Shown: piece by piece, positions 39,636-48,514 of the stretch
Numbering within the stretch: the first letter of the stretch is position 1
Layout of the letters: every line of letters begins with the position of its first letter
Assembly (NCBI GenBank): GCA_019694735.1
Contig: JAIBBJ010000157.1
Location: forward strand, 1-49,243
Length of the DNA: 49,243 nt
Reading direction: 5' to 3'
Source: Gemmatimonadaceae bacterium
GTDB taxonomy: Bacteria; Gemmatimonadota; Gemmatimonadetes; Gemmatimonadales; Gemmatimonadaceae
Program-made: the position numbers and the translations under genes
Notes under the pieces: generated by a model
Databases searched by the model: none
Seen by the model: only the letters and a program-made list of their open reading frames with translations
What the model was told of the DNA's origin: nothing

Positions 39636-41885
39636 TCAATGCGGGCCGGCCGAGCCCGTTGACCGCGGCGCACCCGGCACGAGCTCGACCCGGAGCTCCG
39701 CCCAGCCGCCGAGCTGGTAGTACGCGACCCGGACCTCGTGGCGGCCGGGCGCGAGCGGCGCGTACATCACCTCGCTCCCGCCCGGCTCCCGGCGCGCGAC
39801 GACCTCCCGACCGTCCACCCACACGGTCGCGGCGTCGTCGCTGATCACGCGGATGGTATGCACGCCGTCGGGGACGTCCACGGTCGCGGTCGCATCGAGC
39901 GCCCACCGTTGCGGCGGCAGGCCGAGGCGCGGCCGATACCATTGCACGTCGAGCCGCGGCTCGCGCCGCTCGAGCAGCGCACGGCCCGCGAGGATGCGCT
40001 CGAGGTTCCCCGCCGCGCGCGCCGGGTCGAGCAGCGTGTCGGTCCAGGCGACGTAGCGCACGCGCCAGTCCGTGCGCACGGTGCGCGTGCCGTACGTGAA
40101 GCGCACCGGTGCGCCGGCCGGCGCGCGGACGCCGCGGGGCGAGACCGTGGCCGCACCGACGTACTCGAGCGTGAGCCTCCACTCGTGCTCGCGCGCCGGG
40201 TCCACTCGCACGAGAAGCGTGTCGCCGATGCGGCCCGTGCGCGTCGAGACCCCGCGCACCCCGTCCATCGCCACCACCCGCCAGCGTCCGGCGGGGCCGA
40301 GCGTGCGCAGCCTGACGGCGTCCGTCATCGTGTCCACGGGCCACAGCTTCGGCGACCGCCAGTCGTACGGCCCCCACTCATCGACGACGATCGCGGCGCG
40401 TTCGCGGCGCGACCACGGCGCCGCGGGGATGGCGCGCGGGCCGGCGCCCGCGACCGCGTCGAGCCGACGTGCGAGGGGCGCATCCATGCCGTCGAGCGAT
40501 GCGGTCGGGACGCACACGCTCCCGGCGAGCGTGTCCCCGGGTGCGGCGGACCCGTCGGCCGCGGGACCGATGCCGGCCGCGTACGCCGCATCGCTCGCGC
40601 GCACGCGGTTCGCGGTCGTGTCGAAGGCCTCGGTCTGCGTCACACGCCAGGTCGTCCGGTGCCCGGCGAACGCATTGTCGGCGACCGTGTAGTTCCGGCT
40701 CCGCGTGTCCCGGTGCTTCGGATAGCCCCAGTCGGAGGGCTCGATGGGATCGGCCCAGAGGTACAGGGCCGTCGTGTCGCCGCGGAAGCCGTTGCGCCGG
40801 ATCACGTTGTCCTGCCCGTGCTCGATCGCGATCGCGATGCGGTTCCGCGCGAAGCAATTGCCCGCCACCACGGACTCGTAGCTGTAGCCACCCCAGAGGC
40901 CGTGGTCATTGCCCTCGACGCGGTTGCCGAGGAAGCGGTTGCGGCTGAAGGTCGCCTCGATGCCGTTCGTCGGTGCGAAGGAGAAGTCGTTGCCGACGAA
41001 GGCGTTGTCGTTCGCTCCGCCCTGTCCGCTGTCCATCGTCTGCTGCCCAGCCCAGAGGAAGAGGCCGTCCCCCGAATGCGTGACCGAGTTCCACGCGACG
41101 AGGTTCCGCTGGCACTGCTCGAACATCAGGAGCCCCGCCGAGTCCTGCCCGCGCCGGTACCAGCCGTGCGAGTAGCCGCGGACATCGTAGTCGAGCCGGT
41201 TGCGGAGGATCACGTTGTCGCTCGACCGGTACAGGCCGATGCCGAGCCCGGAGTTGAACGCGAAGACATTGTCGCGCACGACCACGGAGTCGGTGCGCGT
41301 CATCAGCAGGCCGTTCATCCCCTGCTCGGCGCGGTTGTCGCGGATGGTCCCGCCGCGGACATCCTCGAGGTAGAGGGCCGCGCCGAAGCGCATCCACTCG
41401 CGCTGCTCGTTCTGGTGGAACGAGAGCCAATCCACGAGGCTCTCGTGCCCCACGAGGGAGAAGAGCCGTGGCTTCCAGCCGTAGGAGAGGTCGGTCCCGG
41501 CGACCGTGAGCCCGCGGGTGCCGCGCGCGAGCACGCCGAACCGGTAGCCGCGGAGGGTGACGCCGAGGATCGTGACGTCGCGGCCGCCCTCGACGCGGAT
41601 GGCGACGCCCTGCGCCGCATCGGGATCGGCCTCGGGGGCGGTCCCCTCGAGACGGACGCCCGTGAGGTCGAGCACGATCCCCTCACCGCGGACGACGATC
41701 AGCGCCGAATCGAGGCTCGCGTCCGCTGGGAGCCGGTACGTGCCGGGCCGGATGCGCGTGGAGGTCGTGATGACCATGCCACGTTCGAGCGGGCGGGCCT
41801 GCGCCGCCGCATCGCCGGCAGCGAGCGCGAGCCCGAGCAGGAGGGCGGGCGCGAGGCGGACGGGGACCGCGGGCGGGAGGCGCAT
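39636..41885 (-). CDS. Exported right-handed parallel beta-helix protein
   Basis: 749 residues. The signal peptide ends A-A-A before Gln29. Residues about 60-420 carry parallel beta-helix repeats rich in Asn and Gly (D-N-V-F-A-F-N-S-G-L-G-I-G-L-Y, then N-V-I-L-R-N-R-L-D, then N-D-N-A-F-V-G-N-D-F). The fold is used by polysaccharide lyases, epimerases and NosD-type proteins. The C-terminal ~260 residues form beta-sandwich regions, the last (V-H-T-I-R-V-I-S-D-D-A-A-T-V-W-V-D-G) resembling a PA14 carbohydrate-binding domain. Carbohydrate binding or cleavage at the surface is plausible but no catalytic residues can be assigned. The 56 bases upstream show no promoter-like element I trust. Confidence 0.8.
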   Translation of the reverse strand: MRLPPAVPVRLAPALLLGLALAAGDAAAQARPLERGMVITTSTRIRPGTYRLPADASLDSALIVVRGEGIVLDLTGVRLEGTAPEADPDAAQGVAIRVEGGRDVTILGVTLRGYRFGVLARGTRGLTVAGTDLSYGWKPRLFSLVGHESLVDWLSFHQNEQREWMRFGAALYLEDVRGGTIRDNRAEQGMNGLLMTRTDSVVVRDNVFAFNSGLGIGLYRSSDNVILRNRLDYDVRGYSHGWYRRGQDSAGLLMFEQCQRNLVAWNSVTHSGDGLFLWAGQQTMDSGQGGANDNAFVGNDFSFAPTNGIEATFSRNRFLGNRVEGNDHGLWGGYSYESVVAGNCFARNRIAIAIEHGQDNVIRRNGFRGDTTALYLWADPIEPSDWGYPKHRDTRSRNYTVADNAFAGHRTTWRVTQTEAFDTTANRVRASDAAYAAGIGPAADGSAAPGDTLAGSVCVPTASLDGMDAPLARRLDAVAGAGPRAIPAAPWSRRERAAIVVDEWGPYDWRSPKLWPVDTMTDAVRLRTLGPAGRWRVVAMDGVRGVSTRTGRIGDTLLVRVDPAREHEWRLTLEYVGAATVSPRGVRAPAGAPVRFTYGTRTVRTDWRVRYVAWTDTLLDPARAAGNLERILAGRALLERREPRLDVQWYRPRLGLPPQRWALDATATVDVPDGVHTIRVISDDAATVWVDGREVVARREPGGSEVMYAPLAPGRHEVRVAYYQLGGWAELRVELVPGAPRSTGSAGPH

Positions 41886-41942
41886 CCCGGGAAGGAACCG
41901 CGCCGCGGCGGCCGCGGCAACCGGGCCGCGCGCGCGCGCGGA

Positions 41943-43184
41943 TCAGAGATAGCGGCGCGGCGGCACCAGCAGGGCCCCGAACAGCAGCCCCGCGGTGAGC
42001 GCGAGCAGCGCCGAGAGCACGGCAACGAGCGTGTCGAAGCCGACGGTGTAGTCGCGCTCCATCACGAACCCGAGTGCGCGGAACCCCACGCTGCCCGGCA
42101 CGAGGAGCATGATCCCCGGCAGCCGGACGAGCGCGCCGGGGCGCCCCGCGAGGCGTCCGTACAGGTTGGCGAGCGCCGCCATCGTGAGCGAGGCGAGGAA
42201 CACGCCGCCCGCGAAGGTCCCCTGGCCGAACGCCCCCCACGTGCCGGCGACGCGCGTGAGCACATAGCCGAGGATCGCCGAGGCCATCACGAGCGGCACG
42301 TCGCGGCGCGCCGAGCGGAAGAGGATGGCGAAGCTCCCCGCCGCGAGCACCGCGGCGGCGACCTCGACCCAGGCGGGCAGCCCGCGTCCGACCGGTGCGA
42401 CCGCCGTCCACCCGAGCGCGGTGAGCAGCTGCGAGGCGGCCACCGAACCGAACGTGAGCTTGAGCAGCACGGTCATCGCGCCGGCGAAGCGCGTCGTGCC
42501 CGTCACCAGCTGCTGCGTCGCGAGCTCGGTCACCGCGGTCGTCAGCGAGAGTCCCGGCATGAGCACGATGAGCGACGCGACGATGACGGTCTGCAGCGAG
42601 ATCGGCGCGACGAAGTGCGCGAACGCGGTGGCCAGCGCCGTCGCGACCAGCGCCGCGAGCGCCTCGCTCGCCGCCGCGAGGTGGGGCCGCCCGATGCCGA
42701 GGATCATCAGCCCGCCGATGACGAGCCCGAGCACGAGCGCGACCGCGAGGTCGAGCCAGCCGGTGCCGAGCAGGCCCGCGACCGCTGCCGAGGCGAGCCC
42801 GAACGCGGCGACCTCCTGCAGCTTGGCGCGCGTGGTGAATGGGCGATCGAGCGCGCGCATCGTCTCCCACGCCTGCTCCACGCGCTGCCGGCCCGCGAGC
42901 ACGTCGTCGGCGATGCGGTCGAGCTGCACGAGCGCACGCAGGTCGATGTTGCCCGGCTCGAGCCGGAGCACGCGGGTCTGCTGGGTGCCGTGCAGCACGT
43001 CGGCGTCGCTCAGCGAGAGCAGCAGCCCCGTCGGGTTGCTCCACACCTCGGCGTTCACGCCGATCCCGCGCGCGGTGGCCCGGACCGCGCCCTCGAGGCG
43101 CTGCGACGAGACCCCCGCCTCGTGCAGCCGCCGGGCGAGCTCGGTCAGGAAGCGGATGCGGGCGTCGAGATCGCCGTGCGCCAC
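41943..43184 (-). CDS. ThrE-type threonine/serine exporter family protein
   Basis: 413 residues, inner membrane. An N-terminal cytoplasmic part of ~130 residues (L-T-E-L-A-R-R-L-H-E-A-G-V-S-S-Q-R-L, then G-I-G-V-N-A-E-V-W) precedes about ten membrane helices in two halves: the ThrE domain and a smaller ThrE_2-type domain (P-G-I-M-L-L-V-P-G-S-V-G-F-R). P-G-L-S-L-T-T-A-V-T-E-L and P-G-S-V-G-F-R are the typical pair of repeated P-G motifs. ThrE exports threonine and serine in Corynebacterium. This is a single-chain, fused form. It starts at GTG 43184, four bases after the OsmC stop. Confidence 0.88.
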   Translation of the reverse strand: MAHGDLDARIRFLTELARRLHEAGVSSQRLEGAVRATARGIGVNAEVWSNPTGLLLSLSDADVLHGTQQTRVLRLEPGNIDLRALVQLDRIADDVLAGRQRVEQAWETMRALDRPFTTRAKLQEVAAFGLASAAVAGLLGTGWLDLAVALVLGLVIGGLMILGIGRPHLAAASEALAALVATALATAFAHFVAPISLQTVIVASLIVLMPGLSLTTAVTELATQQLVTGTTRFAGAMTVLLKLTFGSVAASQLLTALGWTAVAPVGRGLPAWVEVAAAVLAAGSFAILFRSARRDVPLVMASAILGYVLTRVAGTWGAFGQGTFAGGVFLASLTMAALANLYGRLAGRPGALVRLPGIMLLVPGSVGFRALGFVMERDYTVGFDTLVAVLSALLALTAGLLFGALLVPPRRYL

Positions 43185-43188
43185 GCGG

Positions 43189-43659
43189 TCAGCCCACGTG
43201 CGCGACCGGCTCCAGCACCACCTCGCCCTTGATGGAGTTCGCGATGTAGCAGGACGCGTGCGCCTCGTCGTGCATCCGCATGAACTCCTCGGCGCTCGGC
43301 GCGCGGTCGCGGAAGGTCACCACCGGCCGGAGCGTGACGCGCGTGATCCATTCGCGGCCGTCCGGGCCCTTGGCCATCAGCGCCTCCGGCGTGTCCGCAT
43401 AGGACTCGACGACGTGGCCGTTCCGCGACGCGTCGGAGAGGAAGAACAGCATGTGGCAGGACGCGAGCGCGGCCGCGAGCGCCTCCTCGGGGTCCACGGC
43501 GGCCGTCTCGTGCCAAGGCGCCCGCACGACATGCGGCGACGCCGAGGCACGGATGGAGACGCCCTCGTCGAAGGTCCAGGTGTGCCCGCGCGAATACCTC
43601 TGCCGCAGGAACTCCTGCGTTCCGCGCGTCCAGGTGACCGCTGCGTGATAGGTCGACAT
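43189..43659 (-). CDS. OsmC-family peroxiredoxin-like protein
   Basis: 156 residues, cytoplasmic. OsmC/Ohr proteins reduce organic peroxides with two Cys. The catalytic Cys are at A-S-C-H-M-L-F-F-L (first) and H-A-S-C-Y-I-A-N-S-I-K-G-E-V (second). The YhfA-like layout M-S-T-Y-H-A-A-V-T-W-T-R-G at the start is typical. ATG 43659 is chosen; the open frame to 43698 begins with TTG and lacks a start signal. A TAACTT element lies about 37 bases upstream. It is transcribed with the ThrE gene (four-base gap). Confidence 0.88.
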   Translation of the reverse strand: MSTYHAAVTWTRGTQEFLRQRYSRGHTWTFDEGVSIRASASPHVVRAPWHETAAVDPEEALAAALASCHMLFFLSDASRNGHVVESYADTPEALMAKGPDGREWITRVTLRPVVTFRDRAPSAEEFMRMHDEAHASCYIANSIKGEVVLEPVAHVG

Positions 43660-43696
43660 CGGATCGACTCGGTCTGAAGGGGGAACGTCCACCCGC

Positions 43697-43702
43697 AAGT
43701 TA
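43697..43702 (-). promoter_or_regulatory. Putative -10 element TAACTT for the OsmC-ThrE pair
   Basis: Minus-strand TAACTTGCGG lies 37 bases before the OsmC ATG. It resembles the TAAGTTGCGG upstream of the desaturase. Confidence 0.4.
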
Positions 43703-43709
43703 CACGGGC

Positions 43710-43723
43710 GGCCGCGCGCGGCC
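43710..43723 (-). terminator. GC palindrome between the DUF2892 and OsmC genes
   Basis: GGCCGCGCGCGGCC is a perfect 14-bp palindrome, 38 bases after the DUF2892 stop and just ahead of the OsmC promoter element. It may end the efflux operon transcript. It has no T-run and such palindromes are not rare at this GC content. Confidence 0.3.
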
Positions 43724-43761
43724 CACGGCCCGCCGGCGGCCGGGGCGCGGCGGCACGGCGG

Positions 43762-43980
43762 TCACGCGCCGGTCGGCGGACCGGCGCGCCGGCATCCGAA
43801 CCAGCCGGCGGCACCGAGCATCCGCTCGAGCGGGCAGAATCGGGTCAGCGACGACTGGAACAGGTTCGCCCCCACGAAGGCCGTGAACGCGAGCCACCCC
43901 GGGTGCACGAGCACGCCAAGGGCCACCGACGCCATGATGAACAGCCCGGCGACCCGCCGGATCAGCGCCTCCTCGCACAT
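43762..43980 (-). CDS. DUF2892-type small inner-membrane protein
   Basis: 72 residues: M-C-E-E-A-L-I-R-R-V-A-G-L-F-I-M-A-S-V-A, then V-H-P-G-W-L-A-F-T-A-F-V-G-A-N-L and S-S-L-T-R-F-C-P-L-E. Two hydrophobic helices and the T-R-F-C-P-L-E motif match the membrane part of YgaP-like DUF2892 proteins. A perfect AGGAGGTGG ribosome site lies about 5 bases before the ATG, the strongest in the window. It ends the efflux operon, 11 bases after the PII-like gene. Its role with RND transporters is unknown. Confidence 0.82.
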   Translation of the reverse strand: MCEEALIRRVAGLFIMASVALGVLVHPGWLAFTAFVGANLFQSSLTRFCPLERMLGAAGWFGCRRAGPPTGA

Positions 43981-43991
43981 CGCACCACCTC

Positions 43992-44282
43992 CTAGAAGAA
44001 TCGTTCGATGGGCAGCACCGCGAGGTGCAGCCGTTCGCCGTGCGGCAGCCGCTCGGCCTCCTGCTCCAGCACCGAGGCGAGCGCGTCGGCGTTCGCCTGC
44101 GGCACCACGCTCATCACGAGGGCGGTGGCGCCCGGCCAGGCGCGCGACCCTTCGTGCCGTCCGGTCGCGCCGGCGCCGCGGCCACCTTCGTACGTCGTCC
44201 ACGCATGCACGTCATGCCGTTCGAGGATCTCCTCGACCCGCGTCGGCGTCGGGCCGCTGTACATCAACAGGAACATCTTCAT
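43992..44282 (-). CDS. PII-like transporter-associated protein (PG0541 type)
   Basis: 96 residues: M-K-M-F-L-L-M-Y-S-G-P-T-P-T-R-V, a W-T-T-Y-E-G-G-R-G-A-G-A-T loop, then A-L-V-M-S-V-V-P and H-L-A-V-L-P-I-E-R-F-F. The fold is predicted to be a GlnB/CutA-type ferredoxin-like trimer. Relatives of Porphyromonas PG0541 are encoded beside RND efflux genes, as here, and are thought to regulate the transporter. The classical PII uridylylation Tyr in the T-loop cannot be assigned. ATG overlaps the RND permease stop (ATGA), indicating coupling. Confidence 0.75.
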   Translation of the reverse strand: MKMFLLMYSGPTPTRVEEILERHDVHAWTTYEGGRGAGATGRHEGSRAWPGATALVMSVVPQANADALASVLEQEAERLPHGERLHLAVLPIERFF

Positions 44283-47200
44283 CGTCCGCCCTCCGTCGGC
44301 GTCTGGCGCCGGCGCAGCTCCCAGTAGAGGAGCGGCACCACCACCATCGTGAGCAGGGTCGCGACCACCGCGCCGCTCATCAGCGCGACCGCGAGGCCCT
44401 GGAAGATCGGGTCGAGCACCATCACGAGCCCGCCCACCACGACCGCGGCGGCGGTCAGCGCGATCGGGCGGAACCGCACCGCGCCCGCCTCCACCACCGC
44501 ATCGGCGAGCGGCACCCCGCGCGCCTCGGCGAGCTGCACGAAGTCCACCAGCAAGATCGAGTTGCGGACGATGATGCCCGCCAGCGCGATCATGCCGATC
44601 ATGGACGTCGCGGTGAAGAAGGCGCCGCTCAGCGCATGCCCCGGCAGGATGCCGACGAGCGTCAGCGGGATCGGCGCCATGATGACCAGCGGGATGCTGA
44701 AGCTCTGGAACCAGCCCACGACGAGCACGTAGATCAGCAGCAGCACGATGCCGAACGCGATGCCGAGGTCGCGGAACACCTCGATGGTGACCTGCCATTC
44801 GCCGTCCCACTTGATCGCGACCTCATCGAGGCGCTCGGGCGGCGTGCTGTTGTAGATGCGGATCGGCGCGCCGTCCACGCGGAGCGTGTCGATCGCCGCG
44901 TTCATCGCGAGGATCGCGTAGACCGGCGCCTCCACCTCGCCGGCGACGTCGCCGGTCACGTAGATCGACGGGCGCAGGTCCTTCCGCATCCGTACGCTCT
45001 CGCGCACACCGTCGACCACGCGCACGAAGCGGCCGAGCGGCTGCGGGCCCTGCAGGGTCGCGACCGGCACGCGGAGCAGCGCCTCGACGCTCGAGCGGGC
45101 GTCCACCGGCAGCCGCGGCACGATCGGCGTGGCCTCGCGTGCCGTGGCCGAGGCGACCAGGCCCGCCGGCGCGCCGGAGAGCGCGAGGTACAGCGTCCGC
45201 GTGACCTGCTCGACGCTCGCACCGGCCGCGGCCGCGCGGACCCGGTCCACCGTGAACGTCCGCCGCGTCTGCGCATCCTCGACCGTCCAGTCCACGTCCA
45301 CGACGCCCGGCGTCGCGAGGAACACCGCGCGCACCTTCGCCGCGGCCTCCAGCCGGGCGGAGTCGGTGCCGGCGTAGACCTCCGCCACCAGCGTGGACAG
45401 CACCGGCGGGCCGGGCGGGATCTCGGCGACCTTCGCCGACGCCCCGTACCGCGCGGCGATGCCCACCACGCCCGGCCGCGCCGCGACCGCGATCGCGTGG
45501 GACTGCCGATCGCGCGCCGACTTGCCGGTGAGGTTCACCTGCACGTCGGCCACGTTCGCGCCGCGGCGCAGGAAGTAGTGCCGCACGAGCCCGTTGAAGT
45601 TGAACGGCGCCGAGGTCCCCGCGTACACCTCGGTGCTCCGCACCTCCGGGATCGTCCGCAGGTACGCCGCGATCTCCTCGGCGGCCGCGGTCGTCGTCTC
45701 GAGCGTCGTCCCCTCCGGCAGGTCGAGGACCACCTGGAACTCCGACTTGTTGTCGAAGGGGAGCATCTTCACCTGCACGGCGCGCAGGCCCACCAGCGCG
45801 ACCGAGACGAACAGCAGCCCGACGATCGTCGCGTAGAAGGTCCGGCGGCGCGTCGGCCGGTCCATCAGCCCGCGCATGAGCCGCTCGTAGAGGACCCCGA
45901 ACCGCGTGGTCTCCTCCGCCTCGTGGCCGTGGTGGTGCGCGTCGGCCGCCGCCGCCGAGTGCGCCACGTGCCCCTTGAGGAGCCGGTACGCGAGGTACGG
46001 GGTGACGATGAATGCGACGGCGAGCGAGGCGAGCATCGCCACCGAGGCCCCGATCGGGATCGGGCGCATGTACGGCCCCATCATGCCGCTCACGAACGCC
46101 ATCGGCAGGATCGCCGCGATCACGGTGAAGGTCGCGAGGATCGTCGGGTTGCCGACCTCGTCCACCGCCTCCACGCTCGCGACCTTGGGCGAGCGGTCGC
46201 CCATCTTGAGATGGCGGTAGATGTTCTCCACCACCACGATCGCGTCATCCACCAGGATGCCGATCGAGAAGATCAGCGCGAAGAGCGTGATGCGGTTGAG
46301 CGTGTAGCCGAGCGCGTAGTACACGAAGAGGGTCAGGGCGAGCGTCACCGGCACGGCGACCAGGACGACCACCGCCTCGCGCCAGCCGAGGAAGAGCCAG
46401 ATCAGCAGCGTCACCGAGAGCGTCGCGATGAGGAGGTGGAGGATCAGCTCGTCCGCCTTCTCCCCGGCCGTTTCGCCGTAGTCCCGCGTCACCTCCACCC
46501 GCACGTCCCCCGGCACGAGGCGGTGCTCGGCCTGCTCCACCCGCTCGAGCACCGCCTCGCTCACCGCGGTCGCGTTCGCGCCCGGCCGCTTCGCGACCGC
46601 GATCGTGACGGCGCTGGCGCCGGTCGTCGCCGAGTCCTGATGGCTGACGTACTGCTGCGGCTCGCCGAAGCCCTCGCGCACCGTCGCGACGTCGCGTACG
46701 GCCACCGCGGCGCCGGTGCGGGTGCTGACGATGACCGCGCCCACGTCGGCGGCGGTCGCGAGCGCGGTGCCCACGTCCACGCGCACCACGGTCCCAGCGG
46801 TGCTCACCTCGCCCGCCTGCAGGCGGGCGTTCGCCGCCGTGAGCGCCATCGCCACCTCGGCCGGCGTCACGCCGCGCGCCGTCAACCGTGCCGGGTCGAG
46901 CAGCACCTCCACCTGCCGGACCTGTCCGCCGATCACGCTCGTGCCGGCGACCTCCGGCACCGTCCGGATCTCCTCCTCGAGGTGCGTCGCGACCTGCCGG
47001 AGCATGTTCGCGTCCGTCGTCGTCGAGTGCAGCGTCAGGGCGAGAATCGGCACGTCATCGATCGAGTGCGCCTTCACCATCGGCGGCAGCGCGCCCGCCG
47101 GGGCCTCGTCCATCGCCGCCGCGAGCTTCGCGTGCACCTTGGTGATGCTGCGCTCCTGGTCCTCGCCGACGTCGAACCGCACCGTCACGAGCGCGAAGCC

Positions 47201-47467
47201 ATCGCCGCTCATCGTGTAGACATGGTCCACGCCCGGGATCTCCAGCATCCGGCGCTCGATCGGCCGGGCGATGCGCTGCTCGACCTCGGCCGGGCCGGCC
47301 CCCGGATAGGCGGCCATCACGTCGATCATCGGCACCGAGATCTGCGGTTCCTCCTCGCGCGGCGTCGCCGCGATGCCGATCAGGCCCACCGCCAGCGACG
47401 CGATCGTCACCAGCGGGGTGAGCTTGCTGCGCAGGAACGCCTGCGCGATGCGTCCGCTGATGCCCAT
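44279..47467 (-). CDS. RND-family efflux permease (AcrB-type)
   Basis: 1062 residues. Inner-membrane proton-driven pump; 12 membrane helices in two repeats with large periplasmic loops. It begins G-I-S-G-R-I-A-Q-A-F-L-R-S-K-L-T-P-L. The proton-relay Asp pair is in TM4 (G-I-L-V-D-D-A-I-V-V-V-E-N). A second-repeat counterpart is A-G-I-I-V-R-N-S-I-L-L-V. A His-rich cytoplasmic segment (D-A-H-H-H-G-H-E) lies near 505, which might bind metal. Substrate class cannot be settled; the sequence looks closer to general RND than to CzcA heavy-metal pumps. ATG 47467 overlaps the adaptor stop by one base (TGATG); GTG 47470 is an alternative. Confidence 0.9.
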   Translation of the reverse strand: MGISGRIAQAFLRSKLTPLVTIASLAVGLIGIAATPREEEPQISVPMIDVMAAYPGAGPAEVEQRIARPIERRMLEIPGVDHVYTMSGDGFALVTVRFDVGEDQERSITKVHAKLAAAMDEAPAGALPPMVKAHSIDDVPILALTLHSTTTDANMLRQVATHLEEEIRTVPEVAGTSVIGGQVRQVEVLLDPARLTARGVTPAEVAMALTAANARLQAGEVSTAGTVVRVDVGTALATAADVGAVIVSTRTGAAVAVRDVATVREGFGEPQQYVSHQDSATTGASAVTIAVAKRPGANATAVSEAVLERVEQAEHRLVPGDVRVEVTRDYGETAGEKADELILHLLIATLSVTLLIWLFLGWREAVVVLVAVPVTLALTLFVYYALGYTLNRITLFALIFSIGILVDDAIVVVENIYRHLKMGDRSPKVASVEAVDEVGNPTILATFTVIAAILPMAFVSGMMGPYMRPIPIGASVAMLASLAVAFIVTPYLAYRLLKGHVAHSAAAADAHHHGHEAEETTRFGVLYERLMRGLMDRPTRRRTFYATIVGLLFVSVALVGLRAVQVKMLPFDNKSEFQVVLDLPEGTTLETTTAAAEEIAAYLRTIPEVRSTEVYAGTSAPFNFNGLVRHYFLRRGANVADVQVNLTGKSARDRQSHAIAVAARPGVVGIAARYGASAKVAEIPPGPPVLSTLVAEVYAGTDSARLEAAAKVRAVFLATPGVVDVDWTVEDAQTRRTFTVDRVRAAAAGASVEQVTRTLYLALSGAPAGLVASATAREATPIVPRLPVDARSSVEALLRVPVATLQGPQPLGRFVRVVDGVRESVRMRKDLRPSIYVTGDVAGEVEAPVYAILAMNAAIDTLRVDGAPIRIYNSTPPERLDEVAIKWDGEWQVTIEVFRDLGIAFGIVLLLIYVLVVGWFQSFSIPLVIMAPIPLTLVGILPGHALSGAFFTATSMIGMIALAGIIVRNSILLVDFVQLAEARGVPLADAVVEAGAVRFRPIALTAAAVVVGGLVMVLDPIFQGLAVALMSGAVVATLLTMVVVPLLYWELRRRQTPTEGGR

Positions 47468-48504
47468 CACTCCACCCCGTTCCCGCTGCGGCGCACCACC
47501 TGCTCGCCCGCGCGCAGGCCGCTCGTCACCTCGACCAGGTCGCCGACCTCGGCGCCGAGCCGCACCCAGCGCCGGACATCGCCGGCCGCGGTGCGCACGA
47601 GGACGCCGGTGAGGTCGCCTTCGCGGATCACCGCGTCCGCGGGGATCGCGATCGCGCGATGGGCGCCCGCGGCGAGCTGCAGCGCCGCGGCGCTGCCGGC
47701 GAGGAAGTCACCCCGCGGGTTCGCGACGAGCGCGTTCACCGCATGCAGCGCGCCCATCACCGGCACGATGCCCTCGATGCGCGCGGTGGTCGCGACCCCC
47801 TCGATCGTCACCCCGATCGACTGGCCGGCCCGCAGCGCGCGGGCCCGGTCCGGCGTGACGTGCGCCGTGACGCGGAGCGTCGCCGCATCCTGGACCGTGA
47901 CGATCGGCGCGCCGGGGGCGGCGAAGGCCCCTGGATCCACGAAGCGCTGGGTCACGCGACCCGCGAACGGCGCGCGGATCTCCGCATAGGAGCCCATGGC
48001 CTCCACCTCGGCGCCCGCGGCCCTTGCCGCGCGCACTCCCGCCTCCGCCTGGGCCAGCTGCAGCTCGGCGGCCTCGAGCATCGCCTTCGGCGCCGCAGCG
48101 TCGGCGTAGAGCGCGCGCAGGCGAGCCGCGTGCGCCGCCGCAGTGCGCTGCGCCGCCTCGGCGGCGCCGACGCCCGCCGTCACCTGCTCCGCCTTCGCGG
48201 CGACGTCCCGCGCATCGATCCGCGCGAGCAGCTGGCCGGCGCGTACGCGATCGCCCTCCTGCACGAGCACCTCGAGCACGGTGCCCATCAGCTTGGTCGA
48301 GAGCGTCGCTTCCCGCATCGGGGCGGCGATGCCGTCGGCGGCGAGCACCGTCGGGAGCAGGGTGTCGGCGACGGTCGCGACGGCGACGGGCGCGGCGTCC
48401 GCCGCCGGGGGCGGGGCGTCGGCGGGTTCGCGGGCCTCGCCCACGCCGCAGGCGGCCGAGAGGAGGAACGTGGAGAGCAGCAGGATCCGGTCGGTGGTCG
48501 GCAT
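47467..48504 (-). CDS. RND periplasmic adaptor (membrane fusion) lipoprotein
   Basis: 345 residues. It links the RND pump to the outer-membrane channel. Lipoprotein signal with Cys19 (F-L-L-S-A-A-C). Then comes a barrel-sandwich hybrid (lipoyl-like) domain (T-L-S-T-K-L-M-G-T-V-L-E-V-L-V-Q-E-G-D-R-V), an alpha-hairpin coiled coil (about 115-160), the second lipoyl half (I-R-A-P-F-A-G-R-V), a beta-barrel domain and a membrane-proximal domain (A-I-P-A-D-A-V-I-R-E-G-D). The start is ATG 48504; the frame continues upstream into the TolC gene but lacks a signal. It is 10 bases from the TolC-type stop. Confidence 0.9.
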   Translation of the reverse strand: MPTTDRILLLSTFLLSAACGVGEAREPADAPPPAADAAPVAVATVADTLLPTVLAADGIAAPMREATLSTKLMGTVLEVLVQEGDRVRAGQLLARIDARDVAAKAEQVTAGVGAAEAAQRTAAAHAARLRALYADAAAPKAMLEAAELQLAQAEAGVRAARAAGAEVEAMGSYAEIRAPFAGRVTQRFVDPGAFAAPGAPIVTVQDAATLRVTAHVTPDRARALRAGQSIGVTIEGVATTARIEGIVPVMGALHAVNALVANPRGDFLAGSAAALQLAAGAHRAIAIPADAVIREGDLTGVLVRTAAGDVRRWVRLGAEVGDLVEVTSGLRAGEQVVRRSGNGVE

Positions 48505-48514
48505 GGGAGGGTCC

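Noticed and set aside
39738-43232. A 1164-codon open frame on the plus strand
   Set aside because: It runs across three different minus-strand genes (beta-helix, ThrE, OsmC) and has no domain-like sequence.
43883-47989. A 1368-codon open frame on the plus strand opposite the RND operon
   Set aside because: It is an antisense shadow produced by GC-rich codons. Its translation is low-complexity Arg/His/Ala/Asp sequence without domains, while the minus strand encodes a clear RND permease and accessory genes.
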